64,000 nt of DNA, taken from contig NZ_CP072793.1 in assembly GCF_017901175.1 (NCBI RefSeq), forward strand, positions 3,038,001 to 3,102,000, given 5' to 3'. This stretch comes from Thiothrix unzii. GTDB taxonomy: Bacteria; Pseudomonadota; Gammaproteobacteria; Thiotrichales; Thiotrichaceae. This document shows, piece after piece, positions 37,569 through 46,318 of the stretch. Numbering within the stretch: the first letter of the stretch is position 1; each line of letters opens with the position of its first letter. Position numbers and translations under genes: made by a program. The notes beneath the pieces were generated by a model that saw only the letters and a program-made list of their open reading frames with translations, had not been told where the DNA came from and searched no databases.

Positions 37569-38099
37569 TCAGATTCCTCCTTCCAGCAAACCGGGCTGAT
37601 CGGTGTACACCTTCGCCAGTTTGCCTGCCATGACTTTGAGGCTGTCATCGCTGAGGGCATCTTTACTGCCGGGTTGCCAGCCAGCGGCAAGGCTCAGTTG
37701 GTACTGACCTTGGGGGTGGGTCAACATCAGCATCTTGCCAACGAAACCGTCTTCCGGTTCACGCTTGCTTGCCAGTAAACCTTTCCAGCCTTCAACCTCG
37801 ATGGGGGTGCTATCCGTGTTAGCAGGATTACCATCACCCTCGGTGGCATCTTCCGGGCTTTCCTTACCGACCCCAATGTTCAGGTGCACTGTAGCACCCA
37901 GCATTCCGGTATTGTTGAAGAAAGAGCAAGTAGCTCCTGCCTCTTCCGCGTCACCCAGCATACAGACTGGAGCAGTCTTGAAAGGGTCGGTTGGCACAAC
38001 GGCACGAACCTGTTCCTGAAAGGCTTTCAGGTCAACCGCGCCCGCTGACGCAGACAGTAAGGCAAGGGCGCAAGCCAAGGTAAGTTTTGTCATGTTCAT
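37569..38099 (-). CDS. Exported protein of unknown function, partner of the VWA protein
   Basis: 176 residues with a signal peptide (MNMTKLTLACALALLSASAGA). The mature part has two cysteines (APVCMLG, GATCSFF) that may pair, an acidic Asn/Asp linker and a C-terminal region with YQLSLAAGWQPG. Its ATG overlaps the stop of the upstream VWA gene by 4 bases, so the two are coupled. No family recognised; probably periplasmic. Confidence 0.72.
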   Translation of the reverse strand: MNMTKLTLACALALLSASAGAVDLKAFQEQVRAVVPTDPFKTAPVCMLGDAEEAGATCSFFNNTGMLGATVHLNIGVGKESPEDATEGDGNPANTDSTPIEVEGWKGLLASKREPEDGFVGKMLMLTHPQGQYQLSLAAGWQPGSKDALSDDSLKVMAGKLAKVYTDQPGLLEGGI

Positions 38100-39343
38100 G
38101 GCTGTGCACCACCAACTTGGATGGGCAGTTCAGCCATCACTTTCCTGTCGGGCTTTGCCTCAAATTTGAAGACGTATGCGCCCGCCACTTCTGGCAGCGT
38201 GAATTTCATGGACTTATAGTTTTCAATGGCATCTTCACGCACGTATTCAATGCCAACCTGTTTCGTGCCATTTTGTGGGTAAAGGCGCACTTCGCCCTTC
38301 AATCCTAACGGCGCATCCAGCTTCACCTCAACCTTGCTGCCCGGTGCGGCTTGGGCGGGGGCAAGCAATTTGACCTCAGCCTCAATGACCTTGAGCGGGG
38401 CTTCCGCCAATACGTGTTTTTTGTCGCGTGTCAGCAATTTGACGGTGAAATCACCCGCAACGTTCGGCACTCGCAGGGTGGCAGGTTTATACCCTCCCGC
38501 TTTTTTATCCTCGTAAACGTATTGATGTTCCGCAGCAACATTTTTGCCGACTTTGAACAGCTCAAGGTGGGCGTGACCACCGCCGGTAATGTCTTCCGCA
38601 CTTTCCACGTTAATGGTAATTTCCGCGCCCTTGATGACTTCAGCCGGGGTAATGGTCAGCGTAGCCTTAGGCAAAACAGGTGGTTCAGGCTTAGTTTCTG
38701 GAGGTGGCGCAGGCTCTGGTTCGGGAGCTTTAGCGGTTTGTTCCAACGCGGTTTTGAGTTCACCTGCATTGGCGGCGGAAATGAATTTCCCGCCCGTGTT
38801 TTCCGCCAGACAGCGCAAACCTTTTTGATCTTCCACCTTGTTCACATCAAAACCGATGACGTGCGCGGTGAAATCCACACCGAGTTTTTCCAGTTCCGTC
38901 CCCAAAGCGCAAGGGTCAAGATTACAGGTTTCCACCCCGTCGCTGATCAAGACCACGGTAGCTTTTTCTTCGGTGTATTTAAGGGCTTCAGCAGCGTGTT
39001 TGACGGCGGCAGAAAGCGGGGTTTTACCTTTGGGGGTTAACCCATCGACAATCGCCCCCATTTTTGCCGCATCCACCGCGCCTGCGGGTAATAAGGTTTC
39101 AATATCGGCGCAATCGTCTTTATGGCGATGCCCGTAAGCCACCAAACCAACCGAACGACCTTCAGGCCATGCCGCCACCAAGGTTTTCAGGGCATCGCGG
39201 GCAATATCAATTTTGGGTTTACCATCCACCTGTCCCCACATACTGCCCGATGCATCCAACACCAGCATGGAACGCTCTTCGGCCTGCACCGAAGATACAG
39301 CGGCACACACTAACAAGCTGACTAAGGCAATTTTTTTATTCAT
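38096..39343 (-). CDS. Periplasmic VWA-domain protein
   Basis: Start placed at ATG 39343 (GGGAGTATTGAA before it); the product of 415 residues begins with a signal peptide (MNKKIALVSLLVCAAVSSVQA). A von Willebrand A domain follows (about 24-205) with an intact MIDAS: LVLDASGSMWG, then KGKTPLSAAVKHA and VVLISDGVETC. The C-terminal half, after a Pro/Glu linker, is beta-rich, with repeats of the form KVEVKLDAP and ITINVESAED. VWA proteins of this kind bind partner proteins through metal. It is the first gene of a short minus-strand operon with the 176-residue protein. Confidence 0.85.
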   Translation of the reverse strand: MNKKIALVSLLVCAAVSSVQAEERSMLVLDASGSMWGQVDGKPKIDIARDALKTLVAAWPEGRSVGLVAYGHRHKDDCADIETLLPAGAVDAAKMGAIVDGLTPKGKTPLSAAVKHAAEALKYTEEKATVVLISDGVETCNLDPCALGTELEKLGVDFTAHVIGFDVNKVEDQKGLRCLAENTGGKFISAANAGELKTALEQTAKAPEPEPAPPPETKPEPPVLPKATLTITPAEVIKGAEITINVESAEDITGGGHAHLELFKVGKNVAAEHQYVYEDKKAGGYKPATLRVPNVAGDFTVKLLTRDKKHVLAEAPLKVIEAEVKLLAPAQAAPGSKVEVKLDAPLGLKGEVRLYPQNGTKQVGIEYVREDAIENYKSMKFTLPEVAGAYVFKFEAKPDRKVMAELPIQVGGAQP

Positions 39344-39461
39344 TTCAATACTCCCTATCAAACGCAAATAATAAGCTTACTCTACGCCCTAGACTTGCAC
39401 TCCTGCATGATGTAAGTCAACTGATTGAAGCGACAACCATTGAGCATCATTTTGCCATTAA

Positions 39462-39489
39462 TGGACAAGTCGGGTGAGCGTGGTATGCT
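39462..39489 (+). promoter_or_regulatory. Possible sigma70 promoter for rlpA-hypAB
   Basis: TGGACA (39462-39467) and TATGCT (39484-39489) with 16 bases between, 40 bases upstream of the chosen rlpA start. It is the only promoter-like pair I see before the rlpA-hypA-hypB run. Confidence 0.4.
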
Positions 39490-39529
39490 TACCAAAATCA
39501 ATCTGTTATTACTGCGGAGATATGGGGAT

Positions 39530-40351
39530 ATGGCTTCTTCCGTTGCTATTTTCACAAACCCGATGCACCGTTGGAGCATGGGTATATTACTGGGCTTATC
39601 AGTCACGACCTTGCTACTGCCACACGATGCGGCGGCAAAAGATAAAAAAACGGCGAAAGCCGTGGTGGTTAAGGTGAAAAAAACCACCAAACCCACTGCG
39701 AAAGCGTCCGTCAAAACCGCTAAACCGGCTAAACTCACCACCAAAACCAAGGTGAAAGCGACTAAAACCGCAGCGGCGACCAAAAATACCGCCGTCAAAA
39801 AGACCGCTAAAACCAAATCGAGCAAAGCCAGCGTTATTGCCAGCAAAAAAACCCTCAAAGCAAAACCGCTCAAACGCAGCAGCCGCCAGCACGCCGTTAA
39901 GCGCGACGACGATTCACTATGGCAACCACCCACCAACGTATCGCAGCAAGCGTATTACCAAATGCCCGGTGGCTCTTCTTTCGACGAAGCCATTCCCGAC
40001 GATTATCAAACCCAAGCTGCACCGGAAACCGAAACCAACGAAGAGCGTGAAGCCCGCTATTTACACACAGGTACTGCCTCGTATTACAGCGACAAATTTG
40101 ATGGCGGGCGCACTGCCAGCGGCGAACGCTTCGATCAGGACAAACTCACCTGCGCTCATGGCAGTTTGCCTTTTGGATGTAAAATACGTGTCACCAACTT
40201 ACGCAATAATCAATCGGTGGAAGTCAAAGTCAACGACCGGGGCGGCTTCCACAAATACGGGCGTGTGATTGACTTATCCAAAGCTGCTGCCCGCCAAATT
40301 GGGATGCTGGGCGCGGGCACTGCCAAGGTCAAGGTCGAAGTACTTGAGTAA
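39530..40351 (+). CDS. rlpA: RlpA-like septal-ring protein with a Lys-rich H1-like region
   Basis: About 273 residues from ATG 39530 (GGAG 13-16 bases upstream; 39563 is the next candidate). A hydrophobic signal segment (MGILLGLSVTTLLLPHDAAA) is followed by a 90-residue Lys/Ala/Thr tract resembling histone H1 tails, a linker, and a C-terminal double-psi beta-barrel: GTASYYSDKFDGGRTASGERFD and VNDRGGFHKYGRVIDLSKAAA, the RlpA motifs. RlpA-type proteins bind or cleave naked glycan strands at the septum. There is no SPOR domain. The Lys-rich tract may bind anionic cell-wall polymer. It lies 17 bases upstream of hypA, an unusual operon neighbour. Confidence 0.85.
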   Translation: MASSVAIFTNPMHRWSMGILLGLSVTTLLLPHDAAAKDKKTAKAVVVKVKKTTKPTAKASVKTAKPAKLTTKTKVKATKTAAATKNTAVKKTAKTKSSKASVIASKKTLKAKPLKRSSRQHAVKRDDDSLWQPPTNVSQQAYYQMPGGSSFDEAIPDDYQTQAAPETETNEEREARYLHTGTASYYSDKFDGGRTASGERFDQDKLTCAHGSLPFGCKIRVTNLRNNQSVEVKVNDRGGFHKYGRVIDLSKAAARQIGMLGAGTAKVKVEVLE

Positions 40352-40368
40352 ATACGGTTTCACCCGCC

Positions 40369-40710
40369 ATGCATGAAATGTCCTTGTGCGAAAGCGTGTT
40401 GCAGGTCTTAGAAACCGAAGCCAAACGCCAACAATTTCACCAAGTCAAAACGGTATGGCTGGAAATCGGCGCGATGTCCGGCGTAGAAATTGAAGCAATG
40501 CGCTTTTGTTTTGACGTAATCGTGCGAAATACCTTGGCCGATGGGGCTACACTGCAAGTTATTGAAGTTCCCGCCGAAGCATGGTGTTTAGATTGTGCGC
40601 AAACGGTCAAAATCCAACAGCGTTACGATACCTGCCCCCATTGCGGCAGTTGCCAGCTACAAGTTATTCGCGGCGAGGAAATGCGCATCAAAGAACTGGA
40701 GGTAGCATAA
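40369..40710 (+). CDS. hypA: Hydrogenase nickel-incorporation zinc protein HypA
   Basis: 113 residues. N-terminal [12 protein letters not shown] has the nickel ligand His2 and the conserved Glu; the zinc site is CLDC and CPHCGSC (about 73-95), CxxC pairs of the HypA zinc finger. HypA delivers nickel to the large subunit of [NiFe] hydrogenase with HypB. Its TAA overlaps the ATG of hypB by one base (TAATG). Confidence 0.96.
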   Translation: MHEMSLCESVLQVLETEAKRQQFHQVKTVWLEIGAMSGVEIEAMRFCFDVIVRNTLADGATLQVIEVPAEAWCLDCAQTVKIQQRYDTCPHCGSCQLQVIRGEEMRIKELEVA

Positions 40711-41510
40711 TGTGTAGCGTATGTGGTTGCGGCGAAGGCGAACTCACCATTGATGGTAAATACCCACCTCACGCCCTGATTCGTGGGTTGCAGGCACAGC
40801 AGCCGCGACACTCCCATGCCCACGCACCCGGCATGACCCAAGCCCGCATGGTGCAAATCGAACAAGACATTCTCGGTAAAAACAACCAATACGCCGCCGA
40901 TAATCGCCGCTGGTTGGCGGAGCGTGGCATTCTGGCGTTGAATCTCGTATCCAGCCCCGGCTCAGGCAAAACCACCTTACTGACCGCCACTCTCAGCCAA
41001 TTACAGGGGCAAATGCCCTTAGCGGTGATTGAAGGCGACCAACAAACCAGCAATGATGCGGAACGCATTCGCGCTACCGGCGTGCCTGCGGTGCAAATCA
41101 ACACCGGCAAAGGTTGCCATCTGGACGCACACATGGTCGGTCACGCGCTGGAAACGTTACCCATAGCCGCTGGCGGTATTTTATTCATCGAAAATGTAGG
41201 CAATTTGGTGTGTCCCGCCGCCTTTGATTTGGGCGAAGCGCATAAAGTCGTGATTCTCTCTGTCACGGAAGGTGAAGACAAACCCATCAAATACCCCGAT
41301 ATGTTTCATGCCGCCGATTTAATGATATTAAATAAAACCGACTTACTGCCTTACCTACAATTTGATGTAGCAAAGTGTGAAGACTATGCCCGCCGGGTTA
41401 ACCCCAATATCCAAATCCTGCACTTATCCGCCACCAGCGGAGAAGGCATGGCTGCATGGGTTGGCTGGCTACAACATCAATTGGCAGGAAAAACTGTAAA
41501 TATTGTTTAA
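40710..41510 (+). CDS. hypB: Hydrogenase nickel-incorporation GTPase HypB
   Basis: 266 residues from ATG 40710. The N-terminus [11 protein letters not shown] is the high-affinity nickel-binding CxxCGC motif; a modest His stretch (RHSHAHAPG) stands where other HypBs carry poly-His. The GTPase has P-loop [24 protein letters not shown] (switch I/metal), [10 protein letters not shown] (with the Cys at the dimer metal site) and the specificity motif NKTD. GTP-driven dimerisation hands nickel to hydrogenase. The frame is open upstream inside hypA but the coupled ATG is certain. The next hyp gene is over 8 kb away, beyond a defence island. Confidence 0.96.
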   Translation: MCSVCGCGEGELTIDGKYPPHALIRGLQAQQPRHSHAHAPGMTQARMVQIEQDILGKNNQYAADNRRWLAERGILALNLVSSPGSGKTTLLTATLSQLQGQMPLAVIEGDQQTSNDAERIRATGVPAVQINTGKGCHLDAHMVGHALETLPIAAGGILFIENVGNLVCPAAFDLGEAHKVVILSVTEGEDKPIKYPDMFHAADLMILNKTDLLPYLQFDVAKCEDYARRVNPNIQILHLSATSGEGMAAWVGWLQHQLAGKTVNIV

Positions 41511-41608
41511 CTGCGCCAGTTGCCGGATAATCAGCTCGTCGACATTATTTTATTTTAATAAGTCGCACATTATCACTAATTAAATGAATGTAAAAAGGAG
41601 CGTATCCA

Positions 41609-41824
41609 ATGGCTGAATGGCGTAAAGTAGCAAAAGGTTTTGCACTGGGCGATGGTCACGTAAGTACTAAAGAAGTCGACCTGCTGCGCGAACTCGTATT
41701 GAAAGACGGCGACGTTAGCAAAAGCGAACTCGATTTCCTGAAAGAAATCAAAGCAGAAGCAAAATCAGCGGTACAAGTGTTGGACGACCTGATCGCAGAA
41801 TGCGAAGCAATGGTCAACAAGTAA
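41609..41824 (+). CDS. Small acidic helical protein of unknown function
   Basis: 71 residues, no signal peptide, no cysteine loop beyond one Cys near the end. It reads as helical repeats: VSTKEVDLLRELVLKDG and VSKSELDFLKEIKAEA are two similar units, reminiscent of a TerB-like or EF-hand-like helix pair (GDGHVS...; KDGDVSKSE has a DxDxS-like loop). AAAAGGAGCG lies before the ATG and a hairpin with T-run follows, so it is an independent gene between hypB and the toxin-antitoxin pair. Confidence 0.7.
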   Translation: MAEWRKVAKGFALGDGHVSTKEVDLLRELVLKDGDVSKSELDFLKEIKAEAKSAVQVLDDLIAECEAMVNK

Positions 41825-41851
41825 GCTTTCCGTAGATAACGGACTGATACG

Positions 41852-41884
41852 ACGGCGGTGCAAGCGATTGTATCGCCGTTTTTT
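41852..41884 (+). terminator. Rho-independent terminator
   Basis: ACGGCGGT / ATCGCCGT stem (one G-T pair) with a 14-base loop and six T's, 28 bases past the small acidic gene. Confidence 0.7.
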
Positions 41885-41983
41885 ATGATCGGAGATACTT
41901 CATACGCACGCTATCTTTATGCCAAATCGGTAGTTTTTGGTGTACGCTGCACCTACTAGCACAGTTGTATTAGGAATAGCACC

Positions 41984-42235
41984 ATGCAATGTTTATCAAT
42001 ACCTTACGCTGATGACCTATTAGTCACATCCGGCAAGGCTCCACGCGAGTTAGAGGAAGAATTACGCTTTTTACTGGCTCTCAAGTTGTTTGAACTGCAC
42101 CGCTTGTCACTGGGCAAGGCAGCGGAATTCTGCGGGATGGCAAAGCTGAAATTCATGTTTGAACTGGGACGGCTGGGTGTCTCCGTGGTTAATTTGCAGA
42201 ATGACCAGATCGCAGACGAGTTGCGGGATGATTAG
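41984..42235 (+). CDS. UPF0175-family antitoxin
   Basis: 83 residues. The signature of the family is seen in the C-terminal two-thirds: LEEELRFLLALKLFELHRLSLGKAAEFCGM, a helix-turn-helix-like segment, followed by KFMFELGRLGVSVVN. UPF0175 proteins are usually encoded just before DUF3368 PIN-like proteins as antitoxins and probable autoregulators. The next gene starts 8 bases before this one ends. Confidence 0.85.
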   Translation: MQCLSIPYADDLLVTSGKAPRELEEELRFLLALKLFELHRLSLGKAAEFCGMAKLKFMFELGRLGVSVVNLQNDQIADELRDD

Positions 42236-42722
42236 ACCAGCTATCGTTGCGGACAGCGGCCCGTTAATTTCATTAGCCATTATTGGGCAACTGGACTTAT
42301 TGAGGCAGTTGTATCAGCGGGTTTTAGTTCCACCCGCTGTATGGCATGAGGTGACGGTGAAAGGTTTGGGGATGCCGGGTGCGCAGGCTGTTGCTCAATT
42401 ATCTTGGCTGGAAATTCGTAAACCGGAACCGCAAGTACTCCAGCCGCTATCCATCTTAGTTGATCCGGGTGAAGCGGAAGCTATTGCGCTGGCACAAACT
42501 ATCGCCGATAGCATTGTACTGCTGGATGATTCCCAGGCTCGACGGGTAGCGGAACGTTTCCATATTCCGCGTATAGGGACTTTGGGCATCTTGCGCAAGG
42601 CAAAAAAGCAGGGATTGATTGCCGTGATAAGACCTCACGTTGAATATCTGCGAGCGAATAATATTTATATGGCTGAGAATTTGGTGGAGGCTGTACTGCG
42701 CGATGTTGGGGAGTGGGATTGA
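42228..42722 (+). CDS. DUF3368 PIN-like toxin
   Basis: Start chosen at ATG 42228, overlapping the antitoxin stop; 164 residues. PIN-like acidic residues are visible: VADSGPLISLA at the N-terminus, GEAEAIALA in the middle, and LLDDSQARRVAERFHIPRIGTLGIL toward the end. Such toxins are expected to be RNases. With UPF0175 it forms a type II toxin-antitoxin module in the gap between hypB and the TIR/MoxR operon. Confidence 0.85.
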   Translation: MIRPAIVADSGPLISLAIIGQLDLLRQLYQRVLVPPAVWHEVTVKGLGMPGAQAVAQLSWLEIRKPEPQVLQPLSILVDPGEAEAIALAQTIADSIVLLDDSQARRVAERFHIPRIGTLGILRKAKKQGLIAVIRPHVEYLRANNIYMAENLVEAVLRDVGEWD

Positions 42723-42891
42723 GGCAATCACTGCATCGTTTTTTTAGGTTTGACCGGCAACTTTTTCGCTAAGTCGAACGCGCTTAAACGAGCGCATTCC
42801 CGCACTCAGTGCAGTAGTTTTGGTGTGGTTCTGACTTGGGCTGTCACTGTTTGGTTGCTAGTTGAATGTCTTGAGGTAAATATATCGTACT

Positions 42892-44385
42892 TTAAGTTTT
42901 TAGATCGGGGGAAGAATAAGGAGTGTATTTATCTAACATCAGGTAAAAGTCGAAGATTAGTGATGCCAACTCCTCAGATTCTGGGATCACCAAAGCATTT
43001 TCTTGGTTAGAAGATTTCAGGAAAATTAGTGGCAACTCTGGAAGACGCCGCATCAGTTCTTCACGTATTCCCGTATCTATCAGAGGATGAGTAGGGTCAT
43101 CTGGGATAACCACATAATAGTTGTTTTTCTTTATACTTTTACGTTTATGACGAGCTTTTATTTGTGCCCCTAAACGCCTTTCATTCAGTTTTTCCGGGCG
43201 ATCTGTCGGAAATACCTGAATCCAAACTTTTTGTAGAATATCAGTTACAATATCAAAATACGTCACCCATGCAGTAACAGCATCTTCACCTGTGATTTCG
43301 GTTTTTGTATTATTGAATTTAAAACGCGGTATTCTTTGCAAATAACGCGAAGTAATAATTTCCACTATACTCTCCGAGTTAAATGGCATTTGATATAAAC
43401 TTGAAACTGTTAAATTGTATCGCTGAAAGTAATCTACCATCCACTGTTCACGCACTGCATATAGGACTAAACAAGAAAATAGCATATCAGCACTACTGAT
43501 TAGTTGCTGGAACTCCTTTACTATCCAAGAAGATTCAATATCGAATCGAAATGACAACTCATGTAATTTTTCATCAATAGCAATATGCATATCATCCCGT
43601 AGTAGTTCGTCCAAACTGTTTTCACAACGGTCGACTAGGATGTTGACAAGTGTTTTGATATCTATGCTGCTATCGACTCTGAATTGTCTGACAATTGCTT
43701 CTCGCAAGAGATTGGATTTATCTAGTTCCTCTTGCATTCTCGCCTTGACTTCAAGCATAAAATTTTGATCGGATTGGGCATGGGAGGTATAAGAGGAAGA
43801 TGTTTTGTGTAGAGAATTGATTGGATCAAGTAACTGAGCATAATTGCTTGCTTTGAGTTGTTCCAACGGCGTGGTGAGTCTGCCCGCCGCGAAATTCATC
43901 AGTTGATTCGCATTCTGGCTGATGTCGCGGAGCATGTTGGCTTTCTTGAACTCTTCAACAAACAGAGCGAGATCGCGACCTTTCAGAAGCTCCCTGATTT
44001 TCTCATGCTCGACAACCCAATGATCAACGACAGAAATCCGGTAAGCGACATCCTGTAAATCACAGTCATCGACGATGATGGGATGGATACGATTATGGAA
44101 GTCGCCTCTTTGCCATATCTTTAGCAATTCATACATGCACCAATGTGCTTGGAAATAAGATTTGCTGAATACGGTAATGACATGTTCACCTCCTGTTAAC
44201 TTATCCATAAACTGTTGGATCAATTCACCGTGTTTGATTTGATTGTTATCACGCAACAGATGAATATTGCGTGACTGGCAGTGTTTTTCGAGTTCATCAA
44301 CGATACCTATATCGCGTTCAACACTCCATGAATACGATACAAGTACATTGATGTTAGAGTTGTTGGTAATTTCTTTTTTGATCAT
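42892..44385 (-). CDS. TIR-domain protein with large C-terminal region (last gene of TIR/MoxR operon)
   Basis: 497 residues from ATG 44385 (AAGGTGA upstream; a TTG at 44409 is in frame). N-terminal TIR domain (about 10-140): INVLVSYSWS, HVITVFSKSYFQAHWCMYEL with the expected catalytic Glu86, as in NAD-consuming TIRs. After a linker (TSSSYTSHAQSDQ) a 300-residue region follows that I do not recognise; it is helical and may sense a trigger or bind the MoxR complex. The gene is clearly more AT-rich than its neighbours, a sign of separate acquisition. It lies 98 bases downstream of the 278-residue gene on the same strand. Confidence 0.82.
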   Translation of the reverse strand: MIKKEITNNSNINVLVSYSWSVERDIGIVDELEKHCQSRNIHLLRDNNQIKHGELIQQFMDKLTGGEHVITVFSKSYFQAHWCMYELLKIWQRGDFHNRIHPIIVDDCDLQDVAYRISVVDHWVVEHEKIRELLKGRDLALFVEEFKKANMLRDISQNANQLMNFAAGRLTTPLEQLKASNYAQLLDPINSLHKTSSSYTSHAQSDQNFMLEVKARMQEELDKSNLLREAIVRQFRVDSSIDIKTLVNILVDRCENSLDELLRDDMHIAIDEKLHELSFRFDIESSWIVKEFQQLISSADMLFSCLVLYAVREQWMVDYFQRYNLTVSSLYQMPFNSESIVEIITSRYLQRIPRFKFNNTKTEITGEDAVTAWVTYFDIVTDILQKVWIQVFPTDRPEKLNERRLGAQIKARHKRKSIKKNNYYVVIPDDPTHPLIDTGIREELMRRLPELPLIFLKSSNQENALVIPESEELASLIFDFYLMLDKYTPYSSPDLKT

Positions 44386-44483
44386 AATATTAAATTTATC
44401 ACCTTGCAATGTTTGTAGATTTAAGCTTGATATGTGTTTGGGGATATAAATTACTCGTCCTGGCCAGAATAATTCCCATTGCC

Positions 44484-45320
44484 TTATTTTTGAAACTTGT
44501 CCATAATCAGTTTTGCTAATCCCCCCCCGCTCTCCAAATTAGAGGGTTTAGCATTAAATTCAAGCATTACAGTAGTTGGTAATGGCATGGAAAGCTCAAT
44601 TACTTTTAAATTCTCATTCGGATTTAACACTTCCAACACTCCTGGACGCATTCGTAATCCTACTTTCTGTGACTTTCCTTTGGGTAAAGCCTTTATTAAG
44701 ACTTCAGGCATTGGTTGCAACTCAGCATCTTTTGTCTGCCATGTGACAGATGCCCCCAATGCTGCAATTACGTACTGCAATAACCATTGTTGCTCTCTAT
44801 CAACTTTCTCTATGTCTGCCAACACGGGTAATGCGCCTTTCACCCAACGTGCCAACTCACGTTTTTCAATATCCCCCTCTGCCAGTGTTACAGCCTTCAA
44901 AATACGTTGCACGTTATTTTTTAAAGTCTGCTCATTACCTTCTAGCACAGCCCAACGCATTTCCTGTTCAATTCGATCGGTTTCAGGCCAGTGATGTGTC
45001 AGTTTGCCAATCTCGGTTTTGGCTGATGCAAAGCGATCCAAATTCTCATTTTTCAAAGCATCACACAAAGCACGGGCGATACCAGAGTACATCGTTGCTG
45101 CCTGTACATTCCGGGTATGGATTAACGATGAAAACCAGAGTTCGGTTTCCAATTCCACGTTGCTTTTGGGGAGAAAGTACAGGCGGAGGTTACGCAACAA
45201 CCGTGAATCTATCCGCAAAGCCAAGGCCAGTACTTGTGCATACGCATAAAGTTCAGGTTGCACTTCCCGTAATTGCTGAATGTCTTGCTCATCTTCGAGG
45301 GTAGGTTGCAACCAACTCAT
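44484..45320 (-). CDS. Helical protein of unknown function in the TIR/MoxR operon
   Basis: 278 residues; mostly alpha-helical up to about 200 (LREVQPELYAYAQVLALALRIDSRLLRNLRL), then a beta-rich end (VLEVLNPNENLKVIELSMPLPTTVMLEF). No catalytic motif seen. Its start overlaps the stop of the preceding vWA-like gene by 4 bases, and it is read in the MoxR operon, so it is probably a third component of that system. Near the 3' end the frame runs through a tract of eight G's (plus-strand C's at 44521-44528), coding Gly-Gly-Gly, which could slip and change the last about 14 residues. Confidence 0.75.
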   Translation of the reverse strand: MSWLQPTLEDEQDIQQLREVQPELYAYAQVLALALRIDSRLLRNLRLYFLPKSNVELETELWFSSLIHTRNVQAATMYSGIARALCDALKNENLDRFASAKTEIGKLTHHWPETDRIEQEMRWAVLEGNEQTLKNNVQRILKAVTLAEGDIEKRELARWVKGALPVLADIEKVDREQQWLLQYVIAALGASVTWQTKDAELQPMPEVLIKALPKGKSQKVGLRMRPGVLEVLNPNENLKVIELSMPLPTTVMLEFNAKPSNLESGGGLAKLIMDKFQK

Positions 45321-46318
45321 AGCCGTATGCCTTGCTTATGGTTGATCAGGCGTTTGACATCAGAAGCGCGGGTTTGTGAATTCCAGTCGATAATGGACAT
45401 AAGATGTGCCAATTCTTTGGGGCAACGCTTATGCCCCAATGGTGTCAACACAATCACGGGAATCTGCCAGCGGCGGCAGTGCAAGGCAAAATCACGCCAG
45501 ACGGATAAACCGGGGCGCACTTCATGGCGGATGGTGCGAACTTGTCCCAAATCAGAGGCAATCACCACGGGCTTCCCAGCAATTGCTTGCCAAGGTTGTT
45601 CACCTGTTTCTGTCCAACGGACTGCGTGGCGTGGATTGTCGGTGAACTCATACACTGGGCAAGCGGTTTCCCCTAACACAGCATGAAATTGCTGGATCAG
45701 ATCGCGCATGTCGTCCCACCACGGCACTAATGCTTCGCTGAAATCCAGTAACAATTGGCAACCCTGTTGGGTACTGAAACGTGGCAGTAACGGTAAACTT
45801 CGTAAGGGTTGGCATTGTACAGAAGCCCGAATCAGCCGTGGCATGTCCAAATCATACCCGCCTGAAGGTTGGGCAACACTTGCTGCCAACAAACCCCGCA
45901 CCGTGCGCTGCGGAAACAAGGAAAGGCGCGGCACAGGTGGGTGATTGGATGCGCCAAGCTCCAGTGGCTCTTGGTTGGCAATTTCTGCTGGCAAAGGAGG
46001 CGCAAGTCCCGCTTCTAAGGTATTCGGTAGCTTTTCTATACGAATGGGTAATATTTCATCCGGCAATTCAGGCCGTGATTCTGTAGCGGGTGCAGAAGTT
46101 GGTTTATCGGTAGGTGTGTCTGTACGAACTTCTGGCTTACGTGCATTACGCTGCCACGCGCCCCGTGTCGGTTGGTCATTATATGTGTTTTCCACTTTGT
46201 CCGTTTGTAAGCCTAAACAGCGTGCAACCAACGCACGCTCTGAATCCGTGATCGCAGGCAGTTCTGCCAAAACCCGCACCCAATCCGCCAAACCGATTTC
46301 AGCCCGCCGGGTTGTCAT
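45317..46318 (-). CDS. Degenerate vWA-like partner of the MoxR ATPase
   Basis: 333 residues. An N-terminal helical module (LADWVRVLAELPAITDSERALVARCLGL) is followed by a 100-residue Pro/Glu-rich linker and a C-terminal alpha/beta domain. That domain begins GCQLLLDFSEALVPWWDDMRDLI, in the place where a vWA MIDAS Asp-x-Ser would be, and continues with CPVYEFTD, VVIASDLGQ and IPVIVLTPLG strands. I read it as a vWA fold with a weakened metal site, like those that travel with MoxR ATPases in bacterial conflict systems. The assignment is from pattern, not search. TAATG overlap with moxR upstream and ATGA overlap with the next gene show strict coupling. Confidence 0.6.
   Translation of the reverse strand: MTTRRAEIGLADWVRVLAELPAITDSERALVARCLGLQTDKVENTYNDQPTRGAWQRNARKPEVRTDTPTDKPTSAPATESRPELPDEILPIRIEKLPNTLEAGLAPPLPAEIANQEPLELGASNHPPVPRLSLFPQRTVRGLLAASVAQPSGGYDLDMPRLIRASVQCQPLRSLPLLPRFSTQQGCQLLLDFSEALVPWWDDMRDLIQQFHAVLGETACPVYEFTDNPRHAVRWTETGEQPWQAIAGKPVVIASDLGQVRTIRHEVRPGLSVWRDFALHCRRWQIPVIVLTPLGHKRCPKELAHLMSIIDWNSQTRASDVKRLINHKQGIRL

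Noticed and set aside
40581-40709. N-terminal extension of hypB into hypA
   Set aside because: The metal-binding MCSVCGCG start at 40710 is the known HypB N-terminus and is coupled to hypA.
42723-42891. Small plus-strand open frame at 42750-43010
   Set aside because: It overlaps the end of the AT-rich TIR gene, has no ribosome site and no protein-like composition.
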